Source: Pseudonocardia sp. HH130630-07
GTDB lineage: Bacteria > Actinomycetota > Actinomycetes > Mycobacteriales > Pseudonocardiaceae
Assembly (NCBI RefSeq): GCF_001698125.1
Contig: NZ_CP013854.1
Coordinates: 1,860,001-1,924,000 of the forward strand
Reading direction: 5' to 3'
Length of the DNA: 64,000 nt
Positions 7,988 to 15,865 of the stretch are shown piece by piece. Every line of letters starts with the position of its first letter. Within the stretch, counting starts at the first letter, position 1. The notes below the pieces were generated by a model, which saw nothing but the letters and a program-made list of their open reading frames with translations, was not told the DNA's origin and searched no databases. A program made the position numbers and the translations under genes.

Positions 7988-8770
7988 TCACCGCCGGCGC
8001 GACAGCGCCCCCGGCGGACCGGGACGGACCGCACCGGGCAACCGGCGACCGGCGGGCTCGGGATCCTCGTCGCCATCGGGATCCGGCGGTGCGGTGAGCC
8101 CACCGCGCGAGGGCCGGACGAACTTGTACCCGACGTTGCGGACGGTGCCGATCATCTGTTCGTGCTCGCCGCCGAGCTTCGCCCGCAACCGCCGGACGTG
8201 GACGTCGACGGTGCGGGTGCCGCCGAAGAAGTCGTAGCCCCAGACCTCCTGCAGCAGCTGGGCCCGGGTGAACACCCGGCCAGCGTGCTGGGCGAGGTAC
8301 TTGAGCAGCTCGAACTCCTTGTAGGTGAGTTCGAGCAGCCGCCCCTTCAGCCGGGCGGAGTAGGTCGCCTCGTCGATGACCAGCTCACCGAGGACCAGCG
8401 CGCCACCACCGGCGGCGGCCTCCGCGCCGGGCCGGGACCGGAGCAGCCGCAGCCGGGCGTCGACCTCGGCCGGTCCGGTGTCGGGGAGCAGGATCTCGTC
8501 GACCACCCACTCGCCGGACACGGCGACCAGGCCACCCTCGTTGAGCACGGCGATCACCGGGACGTCGGTCCCCGTGCTGCCGAGCAGCCGGCAGAGGCTG
8601 CGGGCCGCCACCAGGTCGCTGCGCGCGTCGACGAGGACGGCGTCGTGCGGGCCGGCGTCGAGCAGGGCCGCCACCTCGGGGGCGGCGGTGCGCACGGTGT
8701 GCGGGAGCAGGGACAGAGCGGGCAACACGGTGGTCGTGTCCGGAGCCGTGGTCAGCAGGAGCAGTTCCAT
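7988..8770 (-). CDS. glnR: Nitrogen response regulator GlnR
   Basis: OmpR-family transcription factor that controls nitrogen assimilation genes in actinobacteria. The N-terminal receiver-like domain ([20 protein letters not shown] ... [10 protein letters not shown] ... VIAVLNEGG) is the atypical GlnR type. The C-terminal winged helix is nearly canonical ([36 protein letters not shown]). Length is 260 residues, with about 35 extra Pro/Gly-rich residues after the DNA-binding domain. It is divergent from lmeA and lies upstream of mshD on the same strand, an order shared with mycobacteria apart from the island between them. Confidence 0.95.
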   Translation of the reverse strand: MELLLLTTAPDTTTVLPALSLLPHTVRTAAPEVAALLDAGPHDAVLVDARSDLVAARSLCRLLGSTGTDVPVIAVLNEGGLVAVSGEWVVDEILLPDTGPAEVDARLRLLRSRPGAEAAAGGGALVLGELVIDEATYSARLKGRLLELTYKEFELLKYLAQHAGRVFTRAQLLQEVWGYDFFGGTRTVDVHVRRLRAKLGGEHEQMIGTVRNVGYKFVRPSRGGLTAPPDPDGDEDPEPAGRRLPGAVRPGPPGALSRRR

Positions 8771-8968
8771 GGACTCCTCCTCTCGCGATACCGGGACGAT
8801 ACCGCCCCGTCATCCGCTGGTCAGCACGATCGCGACCGGCCTCACGCCATCGGTCTTGATCGGTACCGCGATCGATCGGGACCACGCCCACGGGGCCGCC
8901 CGCGTCCGCGGCCGCCCGGCTCACTACCGTTCAGGGGGTCGTCAACCCTGCGACCAGGAGGAACCACC

Positions 8969-9835
8969 GTGTCGTCGCCTGCTCCCCCGGCCCGCCGGGG
9001 CACCGACCGGCGCGCCACGGTGCGCCGGTCGATCGCCGCCGTCCTCGCCGTCGGGGCGGTGCTCGTGCTGGCCGACTTCGGGACGGCCGCCGCCGCGGAG
9101 TACGGGATCTCCCGCCAGATGCGCGACCGGCTGCAGCTGCCGGAGGACCCGTCGGTGCGGGTCCAGGGCTTCTCCTTCATCGCCCAGGCCGTCACCGGCC
9201 GCTACGACCAGGTCGACGTGTCGATGCAGCGGGTACCGATCGGGTCGATGCGCACGCCGGTGATCGGCGTGCGGATGTACGGGGTGCGGGCCCCGATCGC
9301 CGATCTCGTCGGCTCGGACGCGCGGTTCCGGGCCGCCGCGGCCCGCAGCAGCGTGCAGATCGGGCCGCTGGACGTCCGGCGGATGGTCGTCGCCCGGGGC
9401 GGCCCGGCCGCGACGGTGGAGCGGCTGACCGTCGAGCAGGTCGAGCCGGACACGATCGACGAGGCGGTCGTGGCCGGTGGCGATCCGACGCTGCGTGGCC
9501 TCGACCCGCGCACCGCGGCGCTGTTCGCCGCCGAGATGCCGGTCGACGGCGCCGAGACCCGGGTGGCCGTGCTCTCCGCGCTCGTCGTGTCCGACGGGGC
9601 GCTCCGGATCGTCCCGCGCGACGTGCGCGAGTACGGCACCGGCGAGCCGGTGCCCGCGACCGTGCGGGAGGCCCTGACCGACGCGCTCGCGATCGACCTG
9701 GACCCCGGCCCGCTGCCGCTCGGCGTCCCGGCGACGACGGCGTCGGTGCCGGGCCCCGACGTCCTGGAGATCTCCGGTTCGGTCCGGGACCTCGCCGTCG
9801 GCGACGGCGAGCCCTCCAGCGGTTCCACGAGCTGA
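8969..9835 (+). CDS. lmeA: LmeA-family (DUF2993) envelope protein
   Basis: 288-residue secreted or membrane-anchored protein of the DUF2993 family. Its mycobacterial member LmeA takes part in lipomannan/lipoarabinomannan mannan elongation in the periplasm. The N-terminus is basic (ARRGTDRRATVRR) and is followed by one hydrophobic segment (SIAAVLAVGAVLVLADF). The DUF2993 core contains the conserved VRVQGFSFIAQAVTGRYD. I chose GTG 8969 because AGGAGG lies seven bases upstream; the much longer open frame to the left is only the complement of glnR. It is divergent from glnR, as in mycobacteria, which supports orthology. Confidence 0.85.
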   Translation: MSSPAPPARRGTDRRATVRRSIAAVLAVGAVLVLADFGTAAAAEYGISRQMRDRLQLPEDPSVRVQGFSFIAQAVTGRYDQVDVSMQRVPIGSMRTPVIGVRMYGVRAPIADLVGSDARFRAAAARSSVQIGPLDVRRMVVARGGPAATVERLTVEQVEPDTIDEAVVAGGDPTLRGLDPRTAALFAAEMPVDGAETRVAVLSALVVSDGALRIVPRDVREYGTGEPVPATVREALTDALAIDLDPGPLPLGVPATTASVPGPDVLEISGSVRDLAVGDGEPSSGSTS

Positions 9836-9912
9836 GACACCGGCCCGGTGTGAGGCGATCGTCCGGGTGGAACGGCTACACGCACCTCGCCCGTTCGGCT
9901 ACCCTCGGGCCC

Positions 9913-9987
9913 GTGAACTGGCCGCTGACCCGACGCCGCACGGTCGATCTGTGCCGTCTGGCCGGCTGCCTGTGTCTGGACTCCTGA
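9913..9987 (+). CDS. Cys-containing leader peptide of the sulfur operon
   Basis: A 24-residue peptide starting at GTG 9913, with core RRRTVDLCRLAGCLC and a stop at 9985. The DLCR motif with clustered cysteines (positions 14, 19 and 21) is characteristic of small upstream ORFs that precede sulfur-metabolism genes in actinobacteria, where cysteine supply is thought to be sensed by ribosome stalling. The next gene begins 79 bases downstream, after two mutually exclusive stems. Confidence 0.8.
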   Translation: MNWPLTRRRTVDLCRLAGCLCLDS

Positions 9988-9992
9988 CCCGC

Positions 9993-10038
9993 GTGCCCTG
10001 ACGGCCGCGGCGCCGGGCACACCGCCCGTGCCGGCCGT
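9993..10038 (+). promoter_or_regulatory. Putative cysteine attenuator, alternative stems
   Basis: Directly after the leader peptide stop, GTGCCC (9993-9998) can pair with GGGCAC (10015-10020). Alternatively the segment 10001-10020 can pair with GTGCCGGCCGT (10028-10038). The second arm of the first stem is also the first arm of the second, so only one can form at a time, as expected for attenuation coupled to translation of the Cys codons. Folding is by eye only. Confidence 0.45.
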
Positions 10039-10066
10039 TCCCGACCCGGTTCACAGGAGTCCCTCC

Positions 10067-10573
10067 ATGTCCGTCACGGACCTCGGTCCCGTGCACCTCG
10101 AGCCCCGGCTCGATCCGCGCGGGATCCGGTTCTCCGCCGGCGTCAGCGCCGCGGTCCTGGCGCTGGTCCTGCTGTCCGGCAGCGGCCTGCTCGCCACCGC
10201 ACAGGCCGTCGTCCTGGCCGTCGGCGCGTTCGCCGGCATGCGGTTCGCGCCCTACGGCGTGCTGTACCGCCACCTGCTCGCGCCGCGCCTGGAGCCGGTC
10301 TCCGGCGGGGAGGACGCCGCCCCGGCCCGCTTCGCGCAGGCCGCCGGGCTGGTCGTCGCCACCGCCGGGGCGATCGGCTACCTCTCGGGGCTGACCACGC
10401 TCGGTGCCGTCGCCACGGCGTCGATGCTGGTGGTGGCCCTGCTCACCGCAGCGACCGGGTACTGCCCCGGCCGCGAGCTGTACGGGCTCCTCGCCCGCCT
10501 GCGCACCGGACCGGCCGGTGCGCACCTGACCGTCCACCACCGTCGACACCGATCGGGAGTACTACGAACATGA
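10067..10573 (+). CDS. DUF4395 membrane protein
   Basis: 168-residue integral membrane protein with about four hydrophobic segments and the family motif GYCPGRELYGLL near the C-terminus. DUF4395 proteins are found beside thioredoxin-like (ThiX) and rhodanese genes in actinobacteria and are presumed to act in sulfur or thiol metabolism at the membrane; no reaction is established. Start ATG 10067 has AGGAG seven bases upstream. The stop overlaps the next start (ATGA), so it is co-translated with the sulfurtransferase. No ThiX gene is present, in contrast to mycobacteria. Confidence 0.85.
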   Translation: MSVTDLGPVHLEPRLDPRGIRFSAGVSAAVLALVLLSGSGLLATAQAVVLAVGAFAGMRFAPYGVLYRHLLAPRLEPVSGGEDAAPARFAQAAGLVVATAGAIGYLSGLTTLGAVATASMLVVALLTAATGYCPGRELYGLLARLRTGPAGAHLTVHHRRHRSGVLRT

Positions 10574-11406
10574 GCCGCGAGGACGTCCTCGTCACCGCCG
10601 ACTGGGCGGAAGAGAACCTGGAGACCGACGGGGTGGTGTTCCTCGAGGTCGACGAGGACACCACCGCCTACGACGGGGGGCACCTCCCCGGTGCAGTGAA
10701 GATCAACTGGACCGAGGAGCTGCAGGACGCGGTCCGCCGCGACATCCCCACCAAGGAGCAGTTCGAGCAGCTGCTCTCGGCCAAGGGCGTGTCGAACGAC
10801 GACAAGGTCGTGCTCTACGGCGGCAACAACAACTGGTTCGCCGCTTACGCCTACTGGGAGTTCAAGCTCTACGGCCACGACGACGTGGTGCTGCTCGACG
10901 GCGGCCGCAAGAAGTGGGAGCTCGACGGCCGGACCCTGACCACCGACGTCAAGGACCGGGCCGCGACCTCCTACACCGCCAAGGAGGCCGACAACTCGAT
11001 CCGCGCGCTGCGCGACGAGGTCGTCGACGCGATCGACACCAAGAACCTGGTCGACGTCCGCTCGCCCGACGAGTTCTCCGGCAAGATCCTGGCCCCGGCC
11101 CACCTGCCGCATGAGCAGTCGCAGCGCCCGGGGCACATCCCGTCGGCGGTGAACATCCCGTGGTCGAAGGCGGCCAACGAGGACGGCACCTTCAAGTCCA
11201 ACGAGGAGCTGGCCACGCTCTACGCCGAGGCCGGTTTCGACGAGGGCAAGGCGACCATCGCCTACTGCCGCATCGGCGAGCGCTCGAGCCACACCTGGGT
11301 GGTGCTGCGCGAGCTGCTGGGGCACACCGACGTCAAGAACTACGACGGCAGCTGGACCGAGTACGGCTCGCTGATCGGCGTGCCGATCGAGCTGGGGGCG
11401 AAGTAA
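10570..11406 (+). CDS. sseA: Thiosulfate sulfurtransferase (rhodanese), CysA/SseA type
   Basis: Transfers a sulfane sulfur from thiosulfate to acceptors such as cyanide or thiols. The 278-residue protein has two rhodanese domains. The catalytic loop CRIGERSSHT near residue 236 contains the active-site Cys. The N-terminal, inactive domain carries VVFLEVDEDTTAYDGGHLPGA, and CDCS-like linkers are absent. It is the second structural gene of the leader-peptide-controlled sulfur operon, overlapping DUF4395 and followed after two bases by the DUF1416 gene. It is equivalent to the CysA2/CysA3 proteins of mycobacteria. Confidence 0.95.
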   Translation: MSREDVLVTADWAEENLETDGVVFLEVDEDTTAYDGGHLPGAVKINWTEELQDAVRRDIPTKEQFEQLLSAKGVSNDDKVVLYGGNNNWFAAYAYWEFKLYGHDDVVLLDGGRKKWELDGRTLTTDVKDRAATSYTAKEADNSIRALRDEVVDAIDTKNLVDVRSPDEFSGKILAPAHLPHEQSQRPGHIPSAVNIPWSKAANEDGTFKSNEELATLYAEAGFDEGKATIAYCRIGERSSHTWVVLRELLGHTDVKNYDGSWTEYGSLIGVPIELGAK

Positions 11407-11408
11407 GC

Positions 11409-11708
11409 ATGTGTGGAGCACCTGACCAGTCCCTGACCCTGCCCGCGGGCACGGACCTCTCCAAGGAGACCGTGCTGGCGGGGCGCGTCGTGACCGGTGG
11501 CGAGCCGGTCGCCGGCGCGTTCGTCCGGCTGCTGGACGGCACCGGCGAGTTCACCGCGGAGGTCGTGTCCTCGGCCTCGGGTGACTTCCGGTTCTTCGCC
11601 GCCCCCGGTACCTGGACGGTCCGTGCGCTCTCGCGCTCGGGCAACGGCCAGGCCGAGCTCGTCGCCGACGGGCCGGGCCTGCACCAGGCGGAGATAGCCG
11701 TCGCCTGA
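11409..11708 (+). CDS. sseC: DUF1416 protein SseC
   Basis: 99-residue protein of the actinobacterial DUF1416 family, always found next to the CysA-type rhodanese and called SseC in mycobacteria. The N-terminal MCGAP is a conserved start with a Cys at position 2. The rest resembles a small carboxypeptidase-regulatory-like beta-sandwich (VLAGRVVTGGEPVAGAFVRL ... GTWTVRALS). The function is unproven; a role as a sulfur carrier or scaffold for the sulfurtransferase is only inferred from the fixed neighbourhood. It starts two bases after the rhodanese stop. Confidence 0.9.
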   Translation: MCGAPDQSLTLPAGTDLSKETVLAGRVVTGGEPVAGAFVRLLDGTGEFTAEVVSSASGDFRFFAAPGTWTVRALSRSGNGQAELVADGPGLHQAEIAVA

Positions 11709-11851
11709 GCTTGCGATGGCGCGAGACAACACCGTCGCCTGAGCTCGTTCCACCCCCCTACGACGAACGCCGTCCCGGTTGCCGGGGCGGCGTTCGTCGT
11801 GTCCGTGCGCCGGACGGCCGACGGCTCGTCCGGTGCGTAGACTCGCGCGCC

Positions 11852-12058
11852 GTGCACTGGTTCTCCACCGGGTTGTTGATCGCCCTCTCCGCGGGAACCG
11901 CCGTCTGGTCGGGCTGGCTCCTGCGGCGCCTGTTCGTCTTCGAGCCGGCCCCGGCCGTGACCGGCGGCCGAGCCGCCCCCGACCACGCCGACGGCGCAGA
12001 CGGTGCCGAGGACGCCGACCGCGGCGCCGACGACCACGACGAGGAGCTCGCCCCGTGA
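11852..12058 (+). CDS. Small single-pass membrane protein
   Basis: 68-residue protein that begins with a hydrophobic helix (MHWFSTGLLIALSAGTAVWS), then a short basic patch, then a highly acidic, disordered tail rich in Asp, Ala and Gly. GTG 11852 is the likely start; an in-frame upstream extension to 11711 is not protein-like. Its stop overlaps the GTG of the nitrobindin-like gene, so the two are translationally coupled. I do not recognise a named family; a membrane-anchored acidic adaptor is all that can be said. Confidence 0.65.
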   Translation: MHWFSTGLLIALSAGTAVWSGWLLRRLFVFEPAPAVTGGRAAPDHADGADGAEDADRGADDHDEELAP

Positions 12059-12684
12059 CCGATTCCCCCGACGACCAGCTGCAGACGACGATCACCGGGC
12101 CGGAGAACGCGGCTCCGGACTCGCCGCGGCGCAACCGTCCGCAGTGGGAGGACCTGCCCGTCGCCGACGACACGGCGAACCTCCGCCAGGGCCCCGACCT
12201 GCACGACTGGTGCCTGGGCGTGCTGCCGCTGGTCGGCGTGTGGCGGGGTGACGGCGAGCTGGTCGACCCGGCCACGAACGAGCCCCGCCCGTTCGGCCAG
12301 CAGCTCACCTTCGCCCACGACGGGCGCGCGTTCCTGACCGTCGAGTCCCGGACCTGGCTGCTGGGCCCCGACGGCGAGATCGGCGACCTGCTGGAGCGGG
12401 AGACCGGTTTCTGGCGGCCGCAGGAGGACGGTTCGCTGGAGGTCGTGCTCGCCGACAGCAGCGGCCTCGTGGAGATCCTCTACGGCCCCAAGGGCGACAT
12501 GCGGTCCTGGCAGATCGAGTCCGACGCCGTCGCCCGGACGGCGACCGCCCGGGCCACCGTCGCCTCGAAGCGGCTCTACGGCCTGGTCAACCAGGGCGAC
12601 CTGGCCTACGTCGACGAGCGTGCGGTCGACGGCGGCGGCCTGACGCCCTACATGTCGGCGGTACTGCGCCGCGTCGTGGGCTGA
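12055..12684 (+). CDS. Ferric nitrobindin-like protein (FABP-like beta barrel)
   Basis: 209-residue protein with a ten-stranded barrel of the nitrobindin/THAP4 family. The hallmark GxWxGxG is present as GVWRGDGE near residue 60, and the C-terminal strand region is LAYVDERAVDGGGLTPYMSAVLRRV. In true heme-binding nitrobindins a His near this C-terminal motif ligates iron; here the place reads PYM, so the ligand appears to be missing. The mycobacterial orthologue Rv0813c is known for the same loss, so the protein may bind another small ligand. About 40 disordered residues precede the barrel. Confidence 0.85.
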   Translation: MTDSPDDQLQTTITGPENAAPDSPRRNRPQWEDLPVADDTANLRQGPDLHDWCLGVLPLVGVWRGDGELVDPATNEPRPFGQQLTFAHDGRAFLTVESRTWLLGPDGEIGDLLERETGFWRPQEDGSLEVVLADSSGLVEILYGPKGDMRSWQIESDAVARTATARATVASKRLYGLVNQGDLAYVDERAVDGGGLTPYMSAVLRRVVG

Positions 12685-12697
12685 GCCCGGCACCGGC

Positions 12698-12730
12698 ATG
12701 GACACCGGTATGGACACCGGTATGGACACC
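12698..12730 (+). repeat. 12-bp tandem repeat with three in-frame ATG codons
   Basis: ATGGACACCGGT occurs at 12698 and 12710, followed by a partial third copy ATGGACACC at 12722. Each copy supplies an in-frame ATG for pxpB, so the peptide begins with MDTG repeats. Slippage here would change only the length of the N-terminus. Confidence 0.8.
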
Positions 12731-13333
12731 GTGGCCCGCCCGTGCGGGAACCGGGCGCTGCTCTTCGAGACCGGCTCCGCCGACGCGGTCGCGGCGATCG
12801 TGGCGGCCGTGCGCGCCGCAGACCTGCCCGAGGTGACCGAGCTGGTGCCCGCCGCCCGGACGGTGCTCGTCGAGGTGGCTCCCGGCTCCGGTCTCGACCG
12901 GGTCCGGGCCGCGGCGCGGACCGCCGACCCCGCGGCGGGCCGGGCCGGGACCGGGGTGCTGCACACGATCGGCGTCGACTACGACGGCGCGGACCTGCAG
13001 CTCGTCGCCGACACCGCCGGGATCGGGACCGACGAGGTGGTGGCGCTGCACTCCGGCGCCGAGTACACGGTGGACTTCTGCGGGTTCGCACCCGGCTTCG
13101 GCTACCTCTCCGGCCTGCCGGAGCCGCTGCGCCAGCCGCGGCTGGAGAGTTCCCGCACCGCCGTCCCGGCCGGCTCGGTCGGCGTCGCCGACGTCTACAG
13201 CTGCGTCTACCCGCGCCGCTCCCCCGGGGGCTGGCGGCTGATCGGGCGGACCGACGTCGTCCTCTTCGATCCGGCGGCCGAGCGACCCGCCCTGTTCACC
13301 CCGGGCGACCGGGTCCGGTTCGAGCCCCGGTGA
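12698..13333 (+). CDS. pxpB: 5-oxoprolinase subunit PxpB (KipI-like)
   Basis: Subunit of the ATP-dependent 5-oxoprolinase PxpABC, which opens 5-oxoproline to glutamate. The roughly 200-residue KipI/allophanate-hydrolase-subunit-1 fold is shown by FCGFAPGFGYLSGLP near residue 130 and the following RTAVPAGSVGVA. The N-terminal MDTGMDTG is a 12-bp repeat, so the true start could be 12698, 12710 or 12722. It overlaps pxpC by four bases. The third subunit, PxpA (LamB/YcsF), is not in the window, so it must be encoded elsewhere if the enzyme works. Confidence 0.92.
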   Translation: MDTGMDTGMDTVARPCGNRALLFETGSADAVAAIVAAVRAADLPEVTELVPAARTVLVEVAPGSGLDRVRAAARTADPAAGRAGTGVLHTIGVDYDGADLQLVADTAGIGTDEVVALHSGAEYTVDFCGFAPGFGYLSGLPEPLRQPRLESSRTAVPAGSVGVADVYSCVYPRRSPGGWRLIGRTDVVLFDPAAERPALFTPGDRVRFEPR

Positions 13334-14193
13334 GCGCGCTGCACGTGCTGCGGGCCGGACCGCAGGCGCTGGTGACCGACCGCGGTCGCCCGGGCAACGC
13401 CCATCTCGGGGTGCCGCCGTCGGGCGCGCTGGACGGCCCGGCCTACGAGCTGGCGAACCGGCTGGCCGGCAACGCCCCCGGTGCGGCCGCGCTGGAGCTG
13501 CTCGGCGGTGGCCTGCGGCTGCGGGCCCGCGGGAACCAGGTCGTCGCGGTGACCGGGGCGCCGGCTCCGGTACGGCTCGCCGGGCGCGCCGTCGGATCGC
13601 ACACCGCGCTGTACCTGCCCGACGGCGCCGAGCTGGACGTGGGCGCGCCGGTCGGCGGGCTGCGGGTCTACCTCGCCGTCGCGGGCGGGCTCGATCTCCC
13701 GGCCGCGCTGGGCAGCCGCAGCACCGATCTGCTGTCCGGCCTGGGCCCGGCCCCGCTCTCCGACGGCGACGAGCTCGGCGTCGGCCCCCGGCCCCCGACG
13801 TTGCCAGCGTACGGGCCGGTCCCGTTCTCGCTGCCGGTCGGGCCGCTGCGGCTGCGGGTCCGGCTCGGGCCCCGGGCGGACTGGTTCGACGACCCCCGGT
13901 CCGCGCTGACCGGCCCGAGATGGACGGTCACCCCGGACGGCAACCGGATCGGCGTGCGGCTCGACGGACCGCCGCCGCGGCGGCACGCCGGCACCCGGGA
14001 CCGGGAGCTTCCGAGCGAGGGGATGGTCACCGGCTCGGTGCAGGCACCGCCGGACGGGCCGCCCGTGGTGTTCCTCGCCGACCATCCGACGACCGGCGGC
14101 TACCCGGTGATCGCGGTCGTGGAGCCCGCGGACCTGCCGGGCCTGGCGCAGGCGGTGCCGGGGACCTCGGTGCGGTTCACCGTGCTGGGCTGA
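13330..14193 (+). CDS. pxpC: 5-oxoprolinase subunit PxpC (KipA-like)
   Basis: 287-residue partner of PxpB, of the KipA/allophanate hydrolase subunit 2 family. Family landmarks are DRGRPGNAHLGVPPSGALD at the N-terminus, NRLAGNAPGAAALE, and a C-terminal PSEGMVTGSVQAPPDGPPVVFLADHPTTGGYPVI split over the active region. The start GTG overlaps the pxpB stop. Its TGA is directly followed by the stop of the opposite-strand gene at 14194 (the two together form TGATCA), so there is no room for a terminator between the convergent genes. Confidence 0.93.
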   Translation: MSALHVLRAGPQALVTDRGRPGNAHLGVPPSGALDGPAYELANRLAGNAPGAAALELLGGGLRLRARGNQVVAVTGAPAPVRLAGRAVGSHTALYLPDGAELDVGAPVGGLRVYLAVAGGLDLPAALGSRSTDLLSGLGPAPLSDGDELGVGPRPPTLPAYGPVPFSLPVGPLRLRVRLGPRADWFDDPRSALTGPRWTVTPDGNRIGVRLDGPPPRRHAGTRDRELPSEGMVTGSVQAPPDGPPVVFLADHPTTGGYPVIAVVEPADLPGLAQAVPGTSVRFTVLG

Positions 14194-15822
14194 TCAGCCG
14201 CTCTCGTCGGCGGCGTCCCCGGCGGCGCCGTCGTCGGCCCGCCCGTCCAGGATCGTCCGGACGTCCGTCGCCGGCATCCCCGACAGCCGGCCGATCTGGA
14301 CCGGGTCGAGCCCGCAGTCGTGCAGGTGCCGGACGGCGCCGGCCAGCTCCGCGCGCCGCCGGCGCAGGACGTCGCCCAGCTGCTCGATCCGGTCCCGGGA
14401 CGCGTCGAGGGTCTCCGTCGCGTCCACCGCCCGGCCGGGGTCGGCGAGCAGCACCCCGAGCAGCCGGTCGCGGGCGTCCGGGCCGGTCACCGGGGCCGGG
14501 CTCGGGGAGGGCACCACGGCGAGCGGCAGCTCCTGCTGGTCGCCACCGCAGGACCCGGCGTCGTCGAACCCGGTCCGGCGCAACCGGGCGCTGTGCACCG
14601 CCCGGGCGGCGAGTGCCTGCTGGACGGCCCGGGGCATCGGGTCCGTGGTCCCCGGGAAGGTGTCCCCGGTGCCGGTGGCCGCGACGACGTCGTCCGGGTC
14701 GGGCCGGCGGCCGGACGGGGCCGGCCCGGCGCTGGGCAGGTCCTCCATCGCGGGCAGGGTCCGTTCCGTCGACCAGGGCGGCAGCGGGGCGACCGCGAGA
14801 TCGTCGGCCACGGTGGGGTCGTCGGGCCGGGATCCCGCATCGGCGGCGGGCCGGCCGGGCACGACGCCGGGCTGTTCCGGTGCGCCGGGGTGGGCGTCGT
14901 CGACGACCCGCAGGCGGGTTCCTGCACGGGTGGACCCGTCCGCGGCGGGGCTCCACTGCGCCGGTTCCTGCTCGGTACCGGGCACCGGTTGGTGCCCGGT
15001 ACCGGCCCGCGTCGTGTCGGTGGTGTCCGGCGCCGCGTCCGGTCCCGTGGCTGCGGCGGTGTCCGCCCCGGTGCCCGCCGTGTCCGGGCCTGTGCCAGGT
15101 GCCGTGCCCGACGCGGTGGCCGCCGCCGTGGGCGGCACGGTGCGCGGCCGTGGATCCGGCGCTGTGTCCGGCCTGATGTCCGGCCCGGTGTCCGGCGCTG
15201 CGTCCGGGCCGGTGCCCGGCGCGGCGTCCCCGGACGCGGTGCGCCCCGGCGGGTACGGGAAGGGGACCGGGCGGCGGCCCGGCACCGGTGGCCACGGCGC
15301 GTCGGGAGCGGTGCGGGACACCGTGAACGCGTCCGGGCGCTCGTCCGACGGCGCCACGGCGCCGTCGTCCGGTGCTGTCGTGGTGTCAGCGGGCGACGGC
15401 CCGGCCGCGGCGTGCCGGCCGGTCGGGGCCGCCGGGACGGGCATCGGGACGGTGCTCTGCACGGCGGCGGGTTCCGGCACGGGGCCGGACGGGGTGCCGG
15501 GCGATCCCGCGTCCGCCGGGTTCCGGTCCGGCGGCGGCTGGTCCACGCCCCGGGCATCGCCGCGCTCCGCGACCGCGTCCGCGACCGTGCGGGGGCGGAC
15601 CGGGGCCGGCGGGTCGGCCGGGCCGCCCGCCCGCTCACCCGTCCAGTCCTCGGCACACGGATGGGGGCCGGGCGTCGGCACCGGCGGTGCGACGGGCAGC
15701 GGAGCCGGCGCCGGGACCCGGCGGGCCCGCCAGACCCCCCACAGGACCAGGATCACGAGCACGCCCGCACCCAGCACCGCCGCAGCGGCGATGGGCGGGA
15801 CCGTGAACGAGCCGAGCTGCAT
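14194..15822 (-). CDS. Membrane-anchored Pro/Thr-rich protein with C-terminal helical domain
   Basis: 542-residue protein of unknown function. A short N-terminus leads into one membrane helix (IAAAAVLGAGVLVILVLWGV). About 390 residues of low-complexity Pro/Ala/Thr/Asp follow, including irregular PDTxPD repeats around residues 200-270. The last 90 residues are ordered and charged (DRIEQLGDVLRRRRAELAGA), ending in a possible helix-turn-helix-like segment (LDPVQIGRLSGMPATDVRTI). ATG 15822 is chosen because it places the helix at the N-terminus; the open frame continues upstream only as the complement of nothing coding. It lies 43 bases after the DivIVA-like gene and is probably co-transcribed with it. 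Confidence 0.7.
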   Translation of the reverse strand: MQLGSFTVPPIAAAAVLGAGVLVILVLWGVWRARRVPAPAPLPVAPPVPTPGPHPCAEDWTGERAGGPADPPAPVRPRTVADAVAERGDARGVDQPPPDRNPADAGSPGTPSGPVPEPAAVQSTVPMPVPAAPTGRHAAAGPSPADTTTAPDDGAVAPSDERPDAFTVSRTAPDAPWPPVPGRRPVPFPYPPGRTASGDAAPGTGPDAAPDTGPDIRPDTAPDPRPRTVPPTAAATASGTAPGTGPDTAGTGADTAAATGPDAAPDTTDTTRAGTGHQPVPGTEQEPAQWSPAADGSTRAGTRLRVVDDAHPGAPEQPGVVPGRPAADAGSRPDDPTVADDLAVAPLPPWSTERTLPAMEDLPSAGPAPSGRRPDPDDVVAATGTGDTFPGTTDPMPRAVQQALAARAVHSARLRRTGFDDAGSCGGDQQELPLAVVPSPSPAPVTGPDARDRLLGVLLADPGRAVDATETLDASRDRIEQLGDVLRRRRAELAGAVRHLHDCGLDPVQIGRLSGMPATDVRTILDGRADDGAAGDAADESG

Positions 15823-15865
15823 GGACCCGGACCCTATGCCGGTCGGGCCCCGCACGCGGGGAACC

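Noticed and set aside
7733-9835. Very long plus-strand frame across glnR and lmeA
   Set aside because: Its first 1.2 kb is the complement of glnR; only the part from GTG 8969 with its ribosome-binding site is a real gene.
14188-14196. Back-to-back stops TGATCA of pxpC and the convergent gene as a functional site
   Set aside because: Interesting arrangement but a six-base palindrome is expected by chance; no evidence of function.
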